In this document: piece by piece, positions 34,338 through 46,822 of the stretch
Position numbering within the stretch: position 1 is the stretch's first letter
How the letters are laid out: each line of letters begins with the position of its first letter
Assembly: GCF_030272615.1 (NCBI RefSeq)
Contig: NC_081406.1
Span: 145,674,091 to 145,738,090 of the forward strand
Direction: 5' to 3'
Source: Cryptomeria japonica
Lineage: Eukaryota; Streptophyta; Pinopsida; Cupressales; Cupressaceae
Length of the DNA: 64,000 bases
Program-made: the position numbers and the translations under genes
Notes under the pieces: model-generated
What the model saw: the letters and a program-made list of their open reading frames with translations, nothing else
What the model was told of the DNA's origin: nothing
Database searches by the model: none

Positions 34338-36160
34338 ATTTTTTTTGAAAAAAGGGGTGAAAATTTTATTAATCAAGCAGGAGAAATACAAAGAAAGAGA
34401 AGCAACTCAGCCCAATAAGCTAACCAACCAACCTAGCCAATAACATCCACCAAATAAGTCCTCACTAGAGACACCCAAAAAATTCCTCATTTCCTCCATA
34501 ACCAAGTCTTCTAAAACCCAAGAATAATCAGTGGACAAGTGACCCCAATCATTGACGTTCCACCCCTCCATTCCCTCAGAAGCCCATTTTTCTAAACAGT
34601 CAGGGACCCTATTCCATTCCCAAGGAACATGATAAAAAGAAATAGAATCCAACGATCTACTATTTCTCTAAATTTTTGCAACCACTGAGACCAAATGCTA
34701 GTTTGAACCCTTCACCTATTTCTTACTAAGCAAATCAATCACTATCTAAGAATCTGATTCACATATAATCTACCTAAGGCTCCATCAAAGAACACAACTT
34801 CTTTCCAAAGAATAAAGAATAGCAAGGGATTCCATAAAGATGTTAGAATAATTCCCTTTATACAAAGAAAAGAAGAAATGAACAACCCCCAAATTATCTC
34901 TTCCAACCCTACCGATTCCAGCATGCTCAGGATTAACTCTCAACGAACCATCAATATTTATCTTCAACACATCACGAGGAGGGGAGACCAAAAACCATCC
35001 TGTTGAACCTTCTTTTTATCATGGTGCATCATACTAGAAGAGGAAGGCCATGCGTGAGCTCCTACCAAAACCAACCTATGAGAAACAGGCAAATCTCCAG
35101 GATCCACAATGACAATCAAATCATATTTAGCTGAAATAGTTTCCTGCAATAAACTGATAATTCTCATCCAAAATTGATGGCTCATCATACTCCTATCCTG
35201 AAAGATCCTCTTTTTCCTTTCCAGCCAAATTTTCCAAAGAATAAACGAGGGGCCTATATCCCAAGCAATTTGCAAGAAAGGAGTCACAAATGGAGGATTT
35301 CCCAAAATCTCCCAAAATTTACCTAAGGAGGAAGCATGAAAACAAGCCCTATTCCACAACCCCCACCAATAGTGCCAAATATGCCTAACAAAAGGGAAAA
35401 CAAGGAAAAGATGTGAAGAGGAATCCTCATAGTTTTTACACAAAACATACCTTGAGGGGCTCTGCAACCCTCTCTTATGCAAATAATCCCATGCAAGGCA
35501 CCTATTTTGAACCACCAGCCACATAAAAAAGTTACACTTGGGCCACACAAACTTGTTCCAACCCCGCTTCCACAAACGAACACTAGATCTCCCATAAATT
35601 TTCCTGTCCAACTCCTGATACCCTAAAGCAACCAATAATTTTCCTTTCGAATTCGGGCCCCAATCCTATGTCTTTTCCCCACAAGGAGTTACAAACTCTG
35701 TTAGCCAAAATCTTACCTAGTTCCTGGCGATTCTTAGTTGAGCCCCCTGGTGGCCACTCATGTGGTTCCTTCCACCTAAAGAATTCATTTGACCCACTCT
35801 TTGTGATTTTTTATAAGATTCCACCTTATTCCAACCAACCTCAATAAAAAATCTTATACAAAGCCTATGAGTGTAGATATAGAGAAATAATAGGAGGAGG
35901 CCCATCCCAGGAGTCAAAATAGAATAAGGCCTCAGATCCTCTATTTCAAATCTAGAATAAACCTTTTTTGATCAAATTAGCACCTTCTTGAGAGTGTTCC
36001 ATATTATAGAGCCTTTTACCACAGGGCTACAATGAGGAACATCACTACTTTCCACATCCCTGAGGTATTTCAATGTAAGGATCCTAGCCTAGTCCTGGTC
36101 TTGCTGACTACACCACCTCCAATAGAGTTTAGCAACCAATATAAATTATGATCCTTATAT
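34338..36160 (-). pseudogene. L1-type LINE, 3' part (RT C-terminus, zf-RVT, RNase H)
   Basis: On the minus strand, 36150-35900 gives a decayed RT C-terminal stretch (K-L-Y-W-R-W-C-S, L-K-Y-L-R-D). The zf-RVT domain follows at 35600-35300 (F-V-W-P-K-C-N-F-F-M-W-L, V-L-C-K-N-Y-E-D-S-S-S-H-L-F). RNase H is at 34991-34420 (L-K-I-N-I-D-G-S-L-R, A-G-I-G-R-V, F-Y-H-V-P-W-E-W-N-R-V). Frames change several times. A run of eight T on the plus strand at about 34339-34346 can be the poly(A) tail. The 5' part is missing. No target duplication was convincing. Confidence 0.87.
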
Positions 36161-37074
36161 TGGTAATATTTCCTTATCTATCTATCCCTACTTTTATAAT
36201 GGTCTACAACTTCGATTGAGACCTAACTATAGTAAGTAACTAATTTGTAGAATGAAGTGTTTTGTAGGATTCTAGAATGCAAGAATGGTCCTTTATATCC
36301 TTTGATTGATTATGGGTAGTCACGACTGTTTCAACGGTTGTAATGTTTGCAAAAGGGGTGCCCTTTCATTTTTTAATTGCTACCTTTCCCACAATTAATT
36401 AATCACATTGTTTAAACTTAATGAATCATTCCCTAACAATATATTTTTTAAGTTAACCAAACCACCTTGTAATAGTATTCCTTATAATTAGCAAGTCATT
36501 GGTCACCAAGTGTGAGATTGCTGACTCTAGGAAGTAGAAATGATTCATTACAACATCTTCCATTCTTCATGGGTGGTGCAAATTATTAGATTTGAAATTG
36601 TGAAGTCTTACAACTTATAGGACAATTTCATCATTGGAGTGTAAAATTAGACAGGAGCATGACAATTTGCCCTTCCTAAAATTGCTTGTCGTCAAGCAAT
36701 GAAGGTCCCAAACTAATTCTTGGGGGTCTTTATTCCTTATTTGATTTGGTTGACCCAATGTTTGCACAATATTCTGGATATCTCTCTCCATTAAAGTGAG
36801 ACTAATCTTAGTATATATTAAGATGAGGATTAGAAGAATGACACACATCTATGACCTCAAATGTAATTCATGTTGTTCTAGTTATTTTCATCTCTAGCAC
36901 ATATTAGGTATGAACCAAAAATGAGGCATACACATAAAAAAATTAAGTATACAAATGAGTATACACAAACATGAAGCATACATAAATACTTGAAGTATGC
37001 ATGATATATGTAGACACTTATATACAAATAAATCAACATGTTGTTAGATTCTTCTTTTTTTTTTCTTTTTTCTT
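36161..37074 (-). other. Decayed gypsy (H) pol end and 3' region
   Basis: The minus strand near 36860-36660 reads Q-N-I-V-Q-T-L-G-Q-P-N-Q-I, then W-D-L and a 'cttgacgacaagcaa' word followed by AGGAAGGGCAAATTGTCATG. This resembles the usual end of plant gypsy pol (L-E-D-K-x-F) and its purine tract. The rest (36161-36600) is AT-rich and may be the H 3' LTR, but no boundaries are visible. Confidence 0.45.
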
Positions 37075-37222
37075 GAGTCAGAAAGTGGGCCTAACCCCAA
37101 TCTTTCTTCTTGTTCCAGAAAGTGGGCCTAACCTCAATCTTTCTTCTTGATTCAAAATGTGGGCCTAACCCCAATCTTTCTTCTTGAGCTAGAAAGTGGG
37201 CCTAACCCCAATCTTTCTTCTT
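37075..37222. repeat. 37-bp minisatellite, left block (4 units)
   Basis: Units start at about 37081, 37118, 37155 and 37192, each with core GAAAGTGGGCCTAACCCCAA followed by TCTTTCTTCTT and a short variable spacer. It is interrupted after the fourth unit by a solo LTR. Confidence 0.95.
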
Positions 37223-38221
37223 TGTAATGTCCCTACTTTGAAATACAATTTAATGATAAATAATAATAAAATTAAAATATAAGAGAATATAATTAAATAT
37301 AATGAAATTTTAATTAAGTTAATGAATTGTCAAAGACATGAAATGAAAATTTGTGTCTCCCTCAAACATGAGATATAAAAGGGGGAAGAGAACCTTATTT
37401 TAGGGAGGATAATCTGGAGAATCAAAAGTACTGATCAAATTTAAATAAGAAGTGCATATCTAATTGTGAAAGGTTGTGATCCTTTCAAAGGGTAGAAATA
37501 ATGAAGAGTTGCACTCTTTCAAAGGGAGCTAATGGTGAAATGGCGTGTCTCTTGTCAAAGGACATACATGATGAAGAGGTGTGACTCCTCCCTCACATTG
37601 AGAGATATAAAGGAAAGGAATCAAAACACCTTATGCGAAGACCATTGACCAGACCAGACTAGAACTATTATCAAGTTATAGGAAGAAACATCCTTATTCT
37701 TGGTGGTATGCATGGGGATTTGATTTAAATGAAGAGACCACAAGGAGTACACCAATATCGTAGGAAAGTTATTCAATAAGTAACTACAACAAGTGATGTG
37801 AATACTTAAGTAAGTTATGTGTGCATGTGAAATTAATATAATAGTTTTAATATGCAAACATCTATATATGTTTTTACGATGAATATCAATACATAATAGA
37901 ACAGTATGCAAAATTTATATATCAATAATATAATAAACACAAATACATAATGAACAAGTTTATGTTTTGAAAGTTTAGATATTCATAATAATTGTGTAGA
38001 TGTCTCTATATCTATATCTATGAACTGGTAATGAACATTGAATCATCCTTGAAGAAGAGAGCATAAAAGGAAAGATCAAATCTGCAATTTTCATTAAGAT
38101 AAGGAAATTCTTTGAGTTTTTCTATTTAAAAGATTAATGTATTCCCTCTCTAACCCTACCTTATTGGCTAAGAATTGTAATCTAGGGTGAACTAGGGCAT
38201 TTTCTAAAAGGGGACAGTACA
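37223..38221 (+). repeat. Solo LTR (999 bp) inside the 37-bp minisatellite
   Basis: It begins TGTAATGTCCC, ends ACAGTACA, and is flanked by TTCTT (37218-37222) and TTATT (38222-38226), a 5-bp duplication with one mismatch. The minisatellite resumes immediately after. The TGTAATGTCCC start is a common plant gypsy LTR start. It contains no internal genes. The orientation is arbitrary. Confidence 0.85.
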
Positions 38222-38225
38222 TTAT

Positions 38226-38440
38226 TAAGCTAGAAAGTGGGCCTAAACCCAATATTTCTTCTTGAGATAGAAAGTGAGGCTAACCCTAATATTTCTTCTT
38301 TATCCAAAAAGTGGGCCTAACCCCAATATTTTTCTTCTTTTCTTATTTGAGCCAGAAAGTAGGCCTAACCCCAATCCTTTTTCTCTGAATCCATTTGAGT
38401 TAGAAAGTGGGCCTAGCCCCAATCCTTTTTCTCTTGTATG
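38226..38440. repeat. 37- to 48-bp minisatellite, right block (5 units)
   Basis: Units start at about 38233, 38270, 38307 (spacing 37), then 38355 and 38403 (spacing 48). The core AAAGTGGGCCTAACCCCAAT is shared with the left block. The minus-strand reading gives repeated G-L-G-P-L, downstream of the H gag. Confidence 0.93.
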
Positions 38441-39480
38441 CTCTTTGATGTGATGTAAATTTTCTCCAATATGCTTCAAATATTTTTCTAATATTTCCCA
38501 TAGATCTTGAGGACGTAAGGGTTCTATAATTACTAGATTGACTCCTCCACAAATATCCATTTGTTTGTTGCCCTTTCTTGGGTTCTTTTAAGATCATCCT
38601 CATCATGCCTTGTTTTCTTACTTCCATTTCCTATTGTTTTACTGTTGAACATGTCCTCTATATTAAATAGTTGGCTTTCACATATGTGTTAAGGCCTCCG
38701 TTCTTGCTTGCATTTGAAGCACAAACCTTTTTATTTTGGGTCTTCTTGGTGTCTTTTATATTTTTATCGATTACAGTTGTGTCCATATGCCCATTTTTCA
38801 TTCCAATGGAAACACAAACCTTTATTGATGAGGTAATTTATGTTATTATATGATAGAGGGGGAGAGGATTGTTTTTTTGTATGATATTGGTCCCTTGATT
38901 TGACATTAATACTAGTATCTTTTAAGATTTATTCACAAAGGGTGATTGAGTAAAATGCACTTACCAACCCATGGAGCGAATTTGAAAGGCCCTCTATTAA
39001 TAAGTAAGTAAGTAATTCTTTAGAGATTCCAAGGACCACAACAGCTAACCTTTGGAATTACGTGATGTATTTTTCAAGGGGTCTTCTTTGCCTGATTCTT
39101 GTTGTCTTTTTAAAATGTTTTTTGGGGTGAGTCTAGTCAAATATGTAAATGAGTCTCTTCTTGAAGATATTATATGCCCTTATACTTTTGTGGTCTTGAG
39201 TAATTAGGCCACGATGCCACCAATCATGTGTCATTCCTTCTAGATAGAAAATAACAAATTATGTGATGGCATCCATTTCTATCATAGGACATATAGTTAT
39301 ATATGTCTCTATTTGTTGTAGCCACACATGGGATATAACCTTCTCTGAACCATCAAAATTTGGGATGGACAATTTCCCTTTTTTATTTTGTACACTTAGG
39401 TTGGGTTGGGTTTCTCCGTCCCTATGAATATTTTTAATCCTTGACTCACAATATGTTTTCAATGGGATGCTCCTCTTCCC
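38441..39480 (-). pseudogene. Ty3/gypsy H gag
   Basis: Read from 39480 down, it is a retrotrans_gag domain: I-P-N-F-D-G-S, H-V-W-L-Q-Q-I-E-T-Y, Y-L-E-G-M-T-H-D-W-W, F-K-K-R-L-I, Y-I-T-stop-F-Q-R-L, and L-L-I-E-G-L-S. A decayed knuckle-like segment (C-F-H-W-N-E-K-W-A-Y-G-H-N-C) comes later. Several TAA and TAG stops are present. Downstream, instead of protease and RT, lie the minisatellite and then a pol end, so most of pol is deleted. Confidence 0.83.
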
Positions 39481-39727
39481 CTCAGGGTTAATTCTACATG
39501 CTTCTTTGCAAATTATCTCATTGTTAGGTTATTGACTCCCTCGTTTCCCCTTGTTAATCCTTCCTCCATTAAGAAAGGGGGTGTATTAGTACTTAAATTT
39601 TATCCAACTATGGTCTCTTTTTTTTTTTTTTACACTATGTGGGTGTAACATCCATCTCATGTCTTTGATTGGGCCTAAGATTATTATTGATGTTTTGAAG
39701 GGTTTGAAATAAGGCCCAAATTGTTTA
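39481..39727 (-). other. H sequence upstream of gag, cut by element D-b
   Basis: No gene is seen. There is a 13-base poly(T) run near 39618. The sequence ends in GTTTA, the candidate target duplication next to the D-b LTR start. Confidence 0.45.
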
Positions 39728-40627
39728 TGTTGAAATCCAAGAACATTGAGAGGGGGGGTGTGTGTGAATCAATGTTCTACTGGATTGATCAATTTTAACC
39801 TTATTAAAAAATAAATTTACCAACCGGTAAATTGATACATATATAAATGAAAGAAATAAAGTAGACAATAAGCTAATCACACAAATGAATACCATAAAGA
39901 ATAGAATTATACATGGAAAACCTCAAAGAGGAAAAACCACGATGGAATTTGTGACCCATAGTATCAATCCACTGGCCATATGAAAAGATATTACAAAATA
40001 TAGGGGCCTGCACTTGCAAGAAGGCTTACAATCTAGAGCACACTACTCATCACAAAAAGGAGTCCCATTGACTACATAAAAATCGAGACTACAATTCGGA
40101 AAAGATAATGAACTTTAAAGATAGTATCTCCTATGCTTGAGTATAGTTCCGTTTAAGCTCTGACATTTCCGGTTCATAAACCTTAAACCCTTACTACATA
40201 AATGTCCTCATAATCTTTATATTACAATCATTAAAATCACATCCTTGTCATCATATCTCAAAATGATCTAATCAACTGACCTATATACCCTTACAATCAT
40301 TCCATGCCTTATGTTGGCTTACATAGATAATTACGAAATGAATATACATGTTGACTCAATGACATACATACATAAATATCAAAATCAATTGCCATTTGCT
40401 GGATCTCCCAAAATTATGTTGCCCTTCAATACCATTATCTCGATGAAGTCATGTCGGCTTGCAATGCCGGTACCCAAAGAATTCCTCCTACCGGTGAAGA
40501 TACCTGCCGGTGCCGATGCCAATGAAGTGTCTGCCGATAAACAACCAAACCAAAATATGAAAGCTGAAACATGTTGCCATCAATGACAACATATTGAAAC
40601 CAATAAAATGAGTGTCAATTCCCAACA
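39728..40627 (-). repeat. 3' LTR of element D-b (inverted)
   Basis: It begins TGTTGAAATCC and ends CCAACA on the plus strand, 900 bp, followed at 40628-40643 by the complement of a purine tract (TCTCCCCCTTTGGCA). It is strongly similar over its length to 41889-42817. It contains many CCGG-bearing words ('gccggtgccgatgcc'). Confidence 0.92.
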
Positions 40628-41888
40628 ATCTCCCCCTTTGGCATTGATGGCAACACTCATGTGAAAAATGATAATGGTTTCCATCTGCCGGTTTCATCCT
40701 GAGACCGCTCCCCCTGCACTAAATATCCATTCGTGATCATGATTTGAACAAAATAACGTATACCTCTGATGTCAAGAATATATTTTTCTCCTATACCTCC
40801 TCCTTTGACATCAATGCCAACAAAAATACCAAAATCTAGGACGAAGAATGAAAGACTGTACAAAGAATGTCCCAAGATAACTTATCGGAGCTAAATATAC
40901 TTGAAAATTTCCGGATAGGCTTTCTCCAAAATCTCTAGATAGGTATCCTAACCTAATTTGAGTGTGATGGAAACAAATACAAGTCCATTTAGCATATGGG
41001 CATATGACTCTTTATCCTTAAGTTTTGCCGGTGTGGGCTTACCATCCAAATCAATGCATTCTTTCTTATGTACACTCAATGAGTCCAATCAGGGACACAC
41101 CAAACCTCTGAGACCTCTACCTCTCCTTATGATTTTATCTTTATCCCTCTCAAGAGCTGAAACTTGATCTTCCAATAACAAAACTTTACCATCAATGGAT
41201 GTTGTCAAAGAATTTGATCCATCAAAATAATTGACTATACCTACAATCTTCTCCTGAGATTCCTTAACCCTTTATCTAAATTAGCTGTAAGTAAACCTGT
41301 GTTACAACATACTCTATAAATATTAGTACACTGCCTTAATAAATTATCAATCAACTTTAGCTTATCATTAATCTCCTTCTTCTCCAACTCAATCATCTGA
41401 TCAAATGTTGTTCACTTAGCCTATGTGAACCTCTCCAATGCATGCCGATTTGATATCTGCTGTAAAGATTGAAAGTCCTTAGAAATGTGTTCTATGATTA
41501 TTTTGAGCTTGCCGGATGGGCTTGCTCCTTTATCAAATTTGCACTCTGGGACAATTCTATGCAAAATAGGGATTGATTGATCAATAAATCCTTTGTCCAC
41601 ATATCCTTCCTTCATCATCTTCTATGCAACCATCACCATGAGTTCAATAGAACTCATCTCGGTTAAGCTTTTTTGAAGTACCTACAAGGTGTCAATTGAC
41701 AACAATGATGGGCTCAATACTGGTTCCCTATTGGATTCCTCTCATTTCTCCTCTGATGGTTTATTAACTTTTATAACTTCCTCCCTTGCACTGGTGGCTT
41801 CGCCACTTGGTGCAGTAACAGTTACTGTCAGTTCCTCCTTATGAACCATGTCCCCACCCTGTACATTCTGAGAATCTACCGGTATATC
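40628..41888 (-). pseudogene. D-b internal 3' part: accessory ORF C-terminus and 3' region
   Basis: It is collinear with 42818-44040 of D-a. After the purine tract come short CTCCCCC words. The minus strand then encodes, in broken frames (41170-40960 and 41618-41421), the same helical C-terminal part as D-a: a K-D-K-I segment followed by R-G-L-R-G-L and H-K-K-E-C-I-D, and I-I-D-Q-S-I-P-I-L-H-R-I-V-P-E-C. It is cut at 41888 by the D-a LTR. Confidence 0.82.
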
Positions 41889-42817
41889 TATTGAAATCCA
41901 AGAACACTGAGAGGGGAGGGGGGGGTGAATCAATGTTCTACTAGAATGATCAAATTTAACCTTATTAAAACATGTATACCAGTACATATAGAATTGAAAG
42001 AAGTAAATCAACCAATAAGCCAATCACACAAATGAATACCATAACACATGGAATTATATTTGGAAAACCTCAAAGAGGAAAAACCACGGTGGGATTTGTG
42101 ACCCACAATATCAATTCACTAGCCATAGGAAGAGATATTACAAAATATAGGGGTCTACACTTGCAGGAAGGCTTACAACCTAGAGCACACTGCTCAATCA
42201 CAAAAGGAGCCTCATTGTCTACATACAAATCTAGACTACAATCCAAAGAAATGATTGAACTACAATGATAGAATCTTCTATGCCTAAATATAGTTCTGGT
42301 TAAGCTCTGTTTGTTCTGGTCTCAAACCCTAATTTAACCTTACCGGAATACCCTCTTACATAAATATCCTCACATACACACTTTCTCTCATATATTTCAC
42401 ATCTCAATTACATTCTTACATATACATATCCTTGCATATGTACAAAATGATGTAATCAACTGACCTATATACCCTTTACAATTTATCATGCCTTATGTCA
42501 GCTTACAAAGATAATTACAATATGAATATACATGTTGGCTCAATAACATAAATACATGAATATAACAAAAAATTGTCGATGTCGGATCTTCTCAAATGAT
42601 GTCATCCTCCAATACCGATAACCTGAATATAAACCATGTTGGCCTGTATGGCTGGTAACCAAAGAATTCCTTCCAACTTGCCGGTGCTGGTGCCGGTACA
42701 CTACTAAACCAAAATATGAAGCTGAAACATGTTGCCATGTTGCCATATTGCCATATTGCCATGTTTCCATCAATGACAACATATTGAAACCAACCAATTG
42801 AGTGTCAATTGCCCACA
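41889..42817 (-). repeat. 3' LTR of element D-a (inverted)
   Basis: It begins with TATTGAAATCC, a one-base change of the family end TGTTGAAATCC, and ends CCCACA, 929 bp. A purine tract complement (ATCTCCCCCTTTGGCA) follows at 42818-42833. It contains a local duplication of 'ttgccat' near 42731-42760. Confidence 0.9.
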
Positions 42818-45800
42818 ATCTCCCCCTTTGGCATTGATGGCAACACTCATGTGAAAAATGATCATGGTTTCCATCTGCTGGTTTCATCCTAAGCCTGCTC
42901 CCCCTGAGTTGAATATCTCCCCCTAAACAAACTACTCCATACCTCTAGAATATTTTTCACCTATACTCCCCCTTTGACATCAATTACATTAAAAACTTCA
43001 AAAATACCAAAAACTGGGATGAAGAATGAAAGAATATAAAAAATGTCCCAAAATACCTTACCGGAGTTGAATATATTTGAAATTTTTTGGATAGGCCTTC
43101 TCCAAAATCTATAGATAGGTATCCCAACCTGATTTGAAAGTGTCGGAAATAGATACAAGTCCATTTAGCATATGGGCATATGACTCTTTCTCATTTAGCT
43201 CTATCGGTGTGGGATTACAAACCATATCTATACACTCCTTCTTATGTACACTTAATGAATCCAACCAGGGACTCACCAATCCTCTAAGCCCTTGAGCTCT
43301 CCTCATGATTTTATCTTTTTCCCTCTTAAGAGCTAAAACTTGGGCTTCCAAAAATAAAATCAGACCATCTATAGATGTAGTTAAAGAATTTGATCCATCA
43401 AAAGAATTAACTATACCTACAATCTCCTCTTGAATATCCTGAATCCTTTTATCTGTCTCAACTATAAGTAAACCTATGTGACAACATGCTCTATAATATT
43501 AGTACAGTGCCTCAATACATTATCAATCAATTTCAACTTATCATTAATCTCCTTTCTCTCTGACTCAATGATTTGATCAAATGTAGCTCTCTTAGCATGT
43601 GTAAATCTCTCCAATGCCTGTTAGTTTGATATCTATTGCAAAGATTGAAAGTCCTTTGAAATGTGCTCTGTGATTACCTTAAGATTGCTGGATGGGCTCA
43701 TATATTTATCAAATTCACACTCCTGGACAAGTCTATGTAGGATAGTGATAGACTGATCAATAATACCTTTATCCATAGATCCTTCCTTCATGATTTTCTG
43801 TGCAACCATCATCATGAGTTTAGTAGAACTCATCTCGGTTATGCTTTTGTTTTCAACCTGCGAGGTGTCATTTGACAAAAATGATGGAATAACTACCAGT
43901 TCCTTTCCAGATTCCCCTTTCTCCTCCTTTGATGGTTTAACTTTTATAGCTTCCTCACTTGCACCGGTTGCTTCACCACTTGGTGCAGTCTTAGTAACTA
44001 TCGGTTCCTCCCTAGGAACCATGTCCTCATCTTGTACATTCTAGTCCAGAGGACTGTTGTCCTCAACATTAGTAACCTGTACATTTGCAACCTTTACACT
44101 TTCTAATTTTACTGGTATCTGAACATTTTCCTGTACATTAGTCTCTATCGGGGGTTCTATATCCAATATCTTAAAAATTTTCAAAATTGAGGGTGAAGTA
44201 CCCACAACACCTTTACCTTTCCCTTCAACCGGGATGTTTGTAGTATCTGTCTTAGGTTTTGATGAAGTAAAAAACCCACAGTTTTCTTCAAAGAACTTAA
44301 CCTGTGCCTTGTGGATCTAACATAAGACTGACTATTCTATGCTTGCTGTGAAATATCTTTCTATTTGCAACCTCAAGTGTCTTGTCCATCTCCTCTGGAG
44401 TAATAGAAAAACAAACATATAACAACTCCTGAATCTTTATATGCCTGTCCTCTTCCATTGCTGATAATATTTTAGCCTCTAATATGTCATATAACCATGC
44501 GGGTATTTGGTTTTCAATTTCTTACAAAGCTTTCTTATAAATATCCAAATACAACAAAATTGCTTCCTCTACTTCTCTTTGTTCATCATTATCTAAATGT
44601 TCATAATAAAATTGCACATTCTTCAACATATCATCTTTAGTGATTTCATCAACTAATTCTACACAAGTCTTGGATGGAATGATAGTTACATTACCAGATT
44701 CAAGTGCAAGATCAGTGTCATCCTTCTTCTTCCTTCTTCCAGTACCAGATGGGGCTGAAGTTGTTTCTTTTGGTACTCTTTTCTGTACTCCTGATAGTAA
44801 CTTTCCTAACCGGTTGCTTGTTTTCTTCTACCTTAGTCTCTTTAGTTTTCTTCCTTAATACCCTTTTGAATGCCAAGGGTGTGTCATCATCAGATCCAGA
44901 TTCTGCTGCAATTGGCTCAAAGGATATTTCTGGCTCTTTCCTCTTCCTTCCTTTCTTTGGAACAACATTAATTAATGCTTTGATATCGTATGAAACCTTT
45001 TCAGCAAATTTACTTGCATTACCCTCCTGCTTCTCCCTCTTCTTCTGGTTGAACTTAGTTTCAACCTCTTGCGTTTTCTGTTTAGCAGTACCAAAGGTTT
45101 TTATAGTTTCATCTATAGGTGTATCAATTAGCATCTATGCATAAGCATCTAGAATCTGTGCATCAACTTCATAACCCATTTCCTCAATCCAAATCTTTCA
45201 GGGCTTTATAGCTTCGATCAAGCTTTCATCTTTCTTGACCATGAAACATATCTCGGTTGAGTACTTCTCAATAATGTTCTTATGAATTCTCTCCCTAGAA
45301 TTCACAGCCTTCTGAAATGCCTTAAAGTAACCCCATACTTTTTCATTTCTCTGACTAACCAATGTAGCAATTGATTGTTTGAGTTTCCTCCCTACCAGGA
45401 TATCGAATGCTCATCGTCTCTTCCCAAAATTGAGAGTCTCATTGATGAAAAATAATATTAAATAGACAATTAGGTTACCATACCAGAATGTTCTTTTCTT
45501 CTCTCCTTTGATATTTCCTAGGTTAATCAACAATTCATCCAACATACAACCGCATAGATCTAACTTCTAATCATTCTCCCTCATCATTTTATGAGCTGCA
45601 TAAATGCAGGAGCTAGAAATAGAATTTAGTCAGTTTGATTGTGTTACCTTGTAACCAATGACCATGCTTCCAAATCTGATATCTCTGTTGGTGATAGTAC
45701 TAATCCTCATTGATCACTTGTTCGATGTTGCACCAGTGATATTGTTGATCTAATCATTAGAAACCTTCATCTTGGAACATTGCCCAATTATAGTAAACCA

Positions 45801-46240
45801 GTGATTCCCTAATGGCCTCATTCAAAATCTTATACGGTCTATCCAATCAAATAAATTCACCATGTACTCTGCTCAAAACATATCTAACAATCTCATCTTC
45901 AAATTCTTGAATATCGAGAATGTCGGTAAACCCTAGATCCTCAATATGCTCCAGTATTCGGGCTTAATCTTTCTAGAATCTCTCATTAACTCGCTCATGT
46001 ACATGCTCTTAATATCTATCATTCCCAAATCCTCAATATGACAGTGAATGTAAGCCCTGACATCTTCAACATACACGACTCCTTTCAGGACATAGAAAAA
46101 AGCTCCAATCGAGTCGTCCAGGGTAGCAATATGTGGATATTGCTTGAAAATTGGCCTAGGATAGTCCTTGACTTCAATAGCAGTAGGATTTGCAATAAAC
46201 ATAGGAACAAATGATGACCCTTCTTCCATAATGAAAGATA
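42818..46240 (-). pseudogene. D-a accessory ORF (same family as in E)
   Basis: From 46229 down to about 43110 the minus strand encodes a protein of ~1000 residues with stops and frameshifts. The N-terminal half has Y-P-R-P-I-F-K-Q-Y-P-H-I-A-T and later C-I-Y-A-A-H-K-M-M-R-E. The middle is basic (P-K-K-G-R-K-R-K-E-P-E and R-K-K-T-K-E-T-K, likely nuclear signals), then T/S/E-rich. The C-terminal part is helical, with I-I-D-Q-S-I-T-I-L-H-R-L-V-Q-E-C and E-K-D-K-I-M-R-R-A-Q-G-L. The C-terminus aligns with the E ORF. Its function is unknown. No pol domain lies between it and the Gag-like knuckle upstream, so D is either non-autonomous or pol-deleted. Positions 42834-43109 are the 3' untranslated region. 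Confidence 0.72.
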
Positions 46241-46822
46241 AATACCCATGAATAGCTTCCAGTGAAAAACCCTAAAGAACTCTTCTGATCACTGGTAAAA
46301 TCGCTCAAGATGATATCAATTGCATTGATTTGCCTTAGACTTCCTCTGAATCACTCTAAATTTCTCTTAATGCAAAGTGATAAAAAATGAAGCGAATTCA
46401 TCCTTTTAACCTCCAAGAAACCCTAGTATGTCATTGATATCAATGACTTCCGGTAGAAGATACCGGATCTCGATTAAACATCTCAATGCCAGATAAGCAT
46501 CTTCAATGTTTGGAACATCTTCCAGAACCTCTTCCCGGGGAATATGCACTATCTTCATGATTTTTGCCTACCCCTAAGGCATCTGTATTAGTTGCTGGAT
46601 GAGCTTCCTTCCGGTGCAGGAGCAACCTCCTCTGTCGGTTGAGTAACTAGTGCATTTGCTTCTACTAATTATTCTTCTGACTTCCTAACCCATCTCTGGG
46701 TATGATCTTGCTGGATTTCATTAACCTTCTCTTTCCCTTTCTCATTTGATCCATTATTACCAACTTGTGGATTTTTGCTTCTACAGAACTTAGCAATATG
46801 TCCAACCTCATTGCATGCATAA
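46241..46822 (-). pseudogene. D-a Gag C-terminus with decayed zinc knuckle
   Basis: On the minus strand, 46835-46690 reads H-Y-A-C-N-E-V-G-H-I-A-K-F-C-R-S-K. This is a CCHC knuckle whose first Cys position is His. It is followed by a basic N-G-S-N-E-K-G-K-E-K tail and a stop. The rest to 46241 is a decayed linker with stops and an initiation region for the accessory ORF. Gag N-terminal sequence is cut off by the K1 LTR. Confidence 0.7.

Noticed and set aside
34320-36200. Target duplication around the LINE
   Set aside because: AGGCCT-like words occur near both ends, but they are short and not adjacent to the expected borders.
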